Below, piece by piece: positions 4,608 through 6,533 of a DNA stretch of 6,533 nt (within the stretch, counting starts at the first letter, position 1; every line of letters begins with the position of its first letter). Where the stretch lies: positions 1 through 6,533 of the forward strand of contig MAXT01000189.1 of assembly GCA_001751225.1 (NCBI GenBank), in the 5' to 3' direction. The translations under genes were made by a program, and so were the position numbers. The notes beneath the pieces were generated by a model, which saw only the letters and a list, made by a program, of their open reading frames with translations, ran no database searches and was not told the origin of the DNA. Source of the stretch: Desulfuromonadales bacterium C00003107. GTDB taxonomy: Bacteria; Desulfobacterota; Desulfuromonadia; Desulfuromonadales; Syntrophotaleaceae.

Positions 4608-6533
4608 AATATCCCCTTCTCCAGTCGTTTCACAATCTCTTGATTTTCATACATCTCTTTGGCATATCTCAACAGAGCGTCCGCAACAAGGATTCGCATC
4701 GCATAATCGATCTCGCCCTCAGACTGCTCCGAAAGCAGCCCCTTTGCAATCGACCATACTCCTGCGATCGGAAGAACAGCCATATCACGCGTCTTCGACG
4801 TGATGTCGTTATCGATCATCGTAAGTAACTGCTGTACCCCAGGGAGAACATCTGCTATGAATCCGGACGGATCTGCCAGAAGCTCTGTGAGGGAATCGTG
4901 ACCGACCGGACCTGCGCTGCACTCTGACCCATTCCCCGCGTTCCCCGCGCCCGCCGCATCTCTGTTGGCGGCATAAAGATCGATGTTTCTTTTGGATACC
5001 ATGATCTCGGACAACTCGGAGCATACGAGCTCGATAACCGGTATCAACTGATCCATCACCTCTTTCGGCGTGTTCTTCCCGCATACAAAGTGGATTGCCG
5101 TAATCCCGCGCACATACTCGATTAACCGTTGCGCAACACTTCTGTAGAACCCGGGGATGCACCGATCATAGCTCGACACCTCGCGATACCGGTCATCGAA
5201 TGCCTGCCTGATTGAGCGAAGTTTCGCATCCTGCTCCTGATCGGGGCGGACTATCGAAGAGAGCAGAATCGTTGCGACACTGGTGGCACCGGCACTGGCA
5301 ACATTGGTATCAGTGCTGCCGCCGGTATTGCCGGTATCATTGGTATCGCCACCATCAGTGGATGCACTTGCATACAGATTCGGAACACCGCTGGTGTGAA
5401 CTGTGTAATGGTCACCGCGTTTCAGCGCGAATGTCGCCTCTCCGGAACCATCGGTCTTCCGGGTCTCGTGTCCTGCATGGACGATCACGTCCGGAATTGG
5501 CGTCTTTGACATCGCATCGAGCACCAGCGCTTTCAGCTGCACAGAGTTTAGATCCGGTTCGGGGTTCGCTGGCTCCAACGCCCCGGATCCAGATCCAGAT
5601 CCGGTTTTCGACTCCGATTTTGATTTTGATGGTTTCGGTTGTGTGATTCGGTCACCATGCCCTGTGCCAGACGCACCACTCACTGCGCTTCCGGATGGTC
5701 CCGACGGTCCGGATTGCCTCCGTTGCATGAAGAGGATCCCACCACCAATCGCAACTAGCAGGACAAGCGCCAGAACGAAGATTGTCACGTAATTAAAACC
5801 CGGTTTTTCGGTCACTGGGGTTCCTACCACTCCTGCTACCCCTGTTTCTCCCGGTTGTGTGATTGTGATATTGACTATCGCGGTGTCAGCACACCCGTAC
5901 TCGTCTGCCACGGTCAACGCGATCGTGTGCGTGCCAGAGTCAAAGATGTGCCTTAAGACTACATCATCAGAGAGGATTGTGCCATTCTCCAGCCACTGGT
6001 ATGTTAGATTCTCCCCTTTTGATCCGGATGCGTCGAGTACAACCTCTGTTCCCTCAAGCACTATGTGATCGTCTCCGGCATCCGCCTGCGGCAGGACCAT
6101 GGTCGTCCTGACCGTGACTTTGACGTCGTCTGTTGCTGATGCGCCGCCATCATCGGTCACAACAAGCGTGATCTTGTGCACCCCTCTTGCGAAGAGATGC
6201 TCATATATAGCGGACTCGCCAATCGTTGTATTCGCGTCGAGCCATTCGTACGCAACGATTGAGCCATCAGGATCGGAAGAACCGGATGCATCGAGCGTGA
6301 CATTGGTTCCGACGAGCACTGTCTGGTCATCTCCGGCGTTAGCAATGGGTATCGCCTGGTCCACCGGAACAACGTATATCACCACGTAATCCGTGCCGAT
6401 AGTCCCGTATATATCGGTAACCTCCAGCATGACGCGGTGTGTGCCACACGGAAGGTCTCTGATTGCGAACGACGGAGCCGAGTTGAGGGTGCTACCGCCA
6501 TCCTCCTTCCACAGGTACGACAGGGTGTCGCCG
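4604..6533 (-). CDS. PKD-domain membrane protein with cytosolic beta domain and the shared C-terminal domain, N-terminus cut by window edge
   Basis: The frame is open to the right edge, so the ATG at 6430 is internal: the 34 codons before it complete a PKD domain (SYLW, SFAIRDLPCGTH). 642 residues are visible. In visible numbering: partial PKD 1 at 1-56; PKD 2 at 58-143 (NAGDDQTVLVGTNVTLDASG, YEW); PKD 3 at 147-225 (DAGDDHIVLEGTEVVLDASG, YQW); a Gly/Thr spacer; a membrane segment at about 247-269; then QRR and a Gly/Ser/Lys-rich linker to about 319. PKD domains are extracellular Ig-like folds of archaeal surface proteins. The positive-inside rule puts the rest in the cytoplasm: a carboxypeptidase-regulatory/Cna-B-like beta domain at about 332-388 (LKALVLDAMSKTPIPDVIVH, KTDGSGEATFALKRGDHY), a Gly/Asp/Thr/Asn low-complexity loop at about 391-412, and a helical C-terminal domain at about 438-640 shared with the next gene product. 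A signal peptide is expected upstream of the window. A role in surface binding coupled to a cytosolic partner is inferred. Confidence 0.87.
   Translation of the reverse strand, partial: GDTLSYLWKEDGGSTLNSAPSFAIRDLPCGTHRVMLEVTDIYGTIGTDYVVIYVVPVDQAIPIANAGDDQTVLVGTNVTLDASGSSDPDGSIVAYEWLDANTTIGESAIYEHLFARGVHKITLVVTDDGGASATDDVKVTVRTTMVLPQADAGDDHIVLEGTEVVLDASGSKGENLTYQWLENGTILSDDVVLRHIFDSGTHTIALTVADEYGCADTAIVNITITQPGETGVAGVVGTPVTEKPGFNYVTIFVLALVLLVAIGGGILFMQRRQSGPSGPSGSAVSGASGTGHGDRITQPKPSKSKSESKTGSGSGSGALEPANPEPDLNSVQLKALVLDAMSKTPIPDVIVHAGHETRKTDGSGEATFALKRGDHYTVHTSGVPNLYASASTDGGDTNDTGNTGGSTDTNVASAGATSVATILLSSIVRPDQEQDAKLRSIRQAFDDRYREVSSYDRCIPGFYRSVAQRLIEYVRGITAIHFVCGKNTPKEVMDQLIPVIELVCSELSEIMVSKRNIDLYAANRDAAGAGNAGNGSECSAGPVGHDSLTELLADPSGFIADVLPGVQQLLTMIDNDITSKTRDMAVLPIAGVWSIAKGLLSEQSEGEIDYAMRILVADALLRYAKEMYENQEIVKRLEKGIL
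4613..4618 (-). promoter_or_regulatory. Ribosome binding site of the HEAT-repeat membrane protein gene
   Basis: On the minus strand the coding sequence of the upstream gene ends GAAGGGGATATTATGA. AAGGGG lies 5 bases before the ATG at 4607, and GAAGGGGAT matches the archaeal anti-Shine-Dalgarno complement GGAGGTGAT at 7 of 9 positions. It supports the start at 4607 and, with the ATGA stop/start overlap, coupled translation of the two membrane proteins. Confidence 0.65.
5585..5602 (-). repeat. Hexanucleotide repeat encoding a Gly-Ser linker
   Basis: Three tandem copies of a GGATCC/AGATCC hexamer on the plus strand encode GSGSGS on the minus strand, just after a Ser/Lys stretch (SKSKSESK) coded by a similar short repeat at about 5614-5631. 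They form the flexible, basic cytosolic linker between the membrane segment and the beta domain of the PKD protein. Confidence 0.55.

Noticed and set aside
5275..5345. Repeated GGTATC/GGTATT units resembling a small repeat array
   Set aside because: They are in frame and encode a Gly/Asp/Thr/Asn linker in the PKD protein; there are no uniform spacers as in CRISPR and no constant repeat length.
5212..5646. 144-codon plus-strand open frame rich in His, Trp and Arg
   Set aside because: Its composition comes from antisense reading of the Gly/Asp/Thr/Asn and Gly/Ser linkers; no recognisable domain.
6428..6430. ATG at 6430 as the start of the PKD-domain gene
   Set aside because: The frame stays open to the right edge and the 34 codons before it complete a typical PKD domain, so this Met is internal and the real start lies outside the window.

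Overview
The window looks archaeal, most likely from the methanogen or anaerobic methane/alkane-oxidising archaea (Halobacteriota); this is inferred, not proven. Supporting signs are PKD-domain and FG-GAP/VCBS-repeat surface proteins, a single-pass HEAT-repeat membrane protein, a long formate-dependent PurT, Shine-Dalgarno-like sites resembling the GGAGGTGAT complement, and an archaeal-type TATA-like box rather than a -35/-10 promoter. All five recognisable genes lie on the minus strand and read from right to left. No tRNA, rRNA, CRISPR array, transposase or phage gene was seen.

In transcription order (right to left): (1) 6533-4604, a type I membrane protein cut by the right edge, with PKD domains outside the cell, one membrane segment, a carboxypeptidase-regulatory/Cna-B-like beta domain and an unrecognised C-terminal helical domain. 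(2) 4607-2757, joined to it by a 4-base ATGA overlap: signal peptide, unrecognised ectodomain, one membrane segment, three HEAT repeats, an acidic Ala/Val/Glu linker, and a diverged copy of the same C-terminal domain. (3) After a 75-bp gap holding a TATA-like box and a ribosome binding site, purT (2681-1296), the formate-dependent GAR transformylase of purine synthesis. (4) After 41 bp, a SprT-like zinc metallopeptidase (1254-511). (5) Joined to that by a 4-base GTGA overlap, a secreted FG-GAP/VCBS-repeat protein with a GTG start, cut by the left edge (514-1).

The most striking point is the pair at 4604-6533 and 2757-4607. Two translationally coupled membrane proteins have unrelated outer domains and unrelated juxtamembrane inner domains, yet both end in the same roughly 200-residue domain, which I do not recognise. 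They look like two halves of one envelope-spanning complex or sensor. purT appears to be a metabolic gene with its own promoter, lying between surface-protein genes; the SprT-like and FG-GAP genes probably follow it on one transcript.
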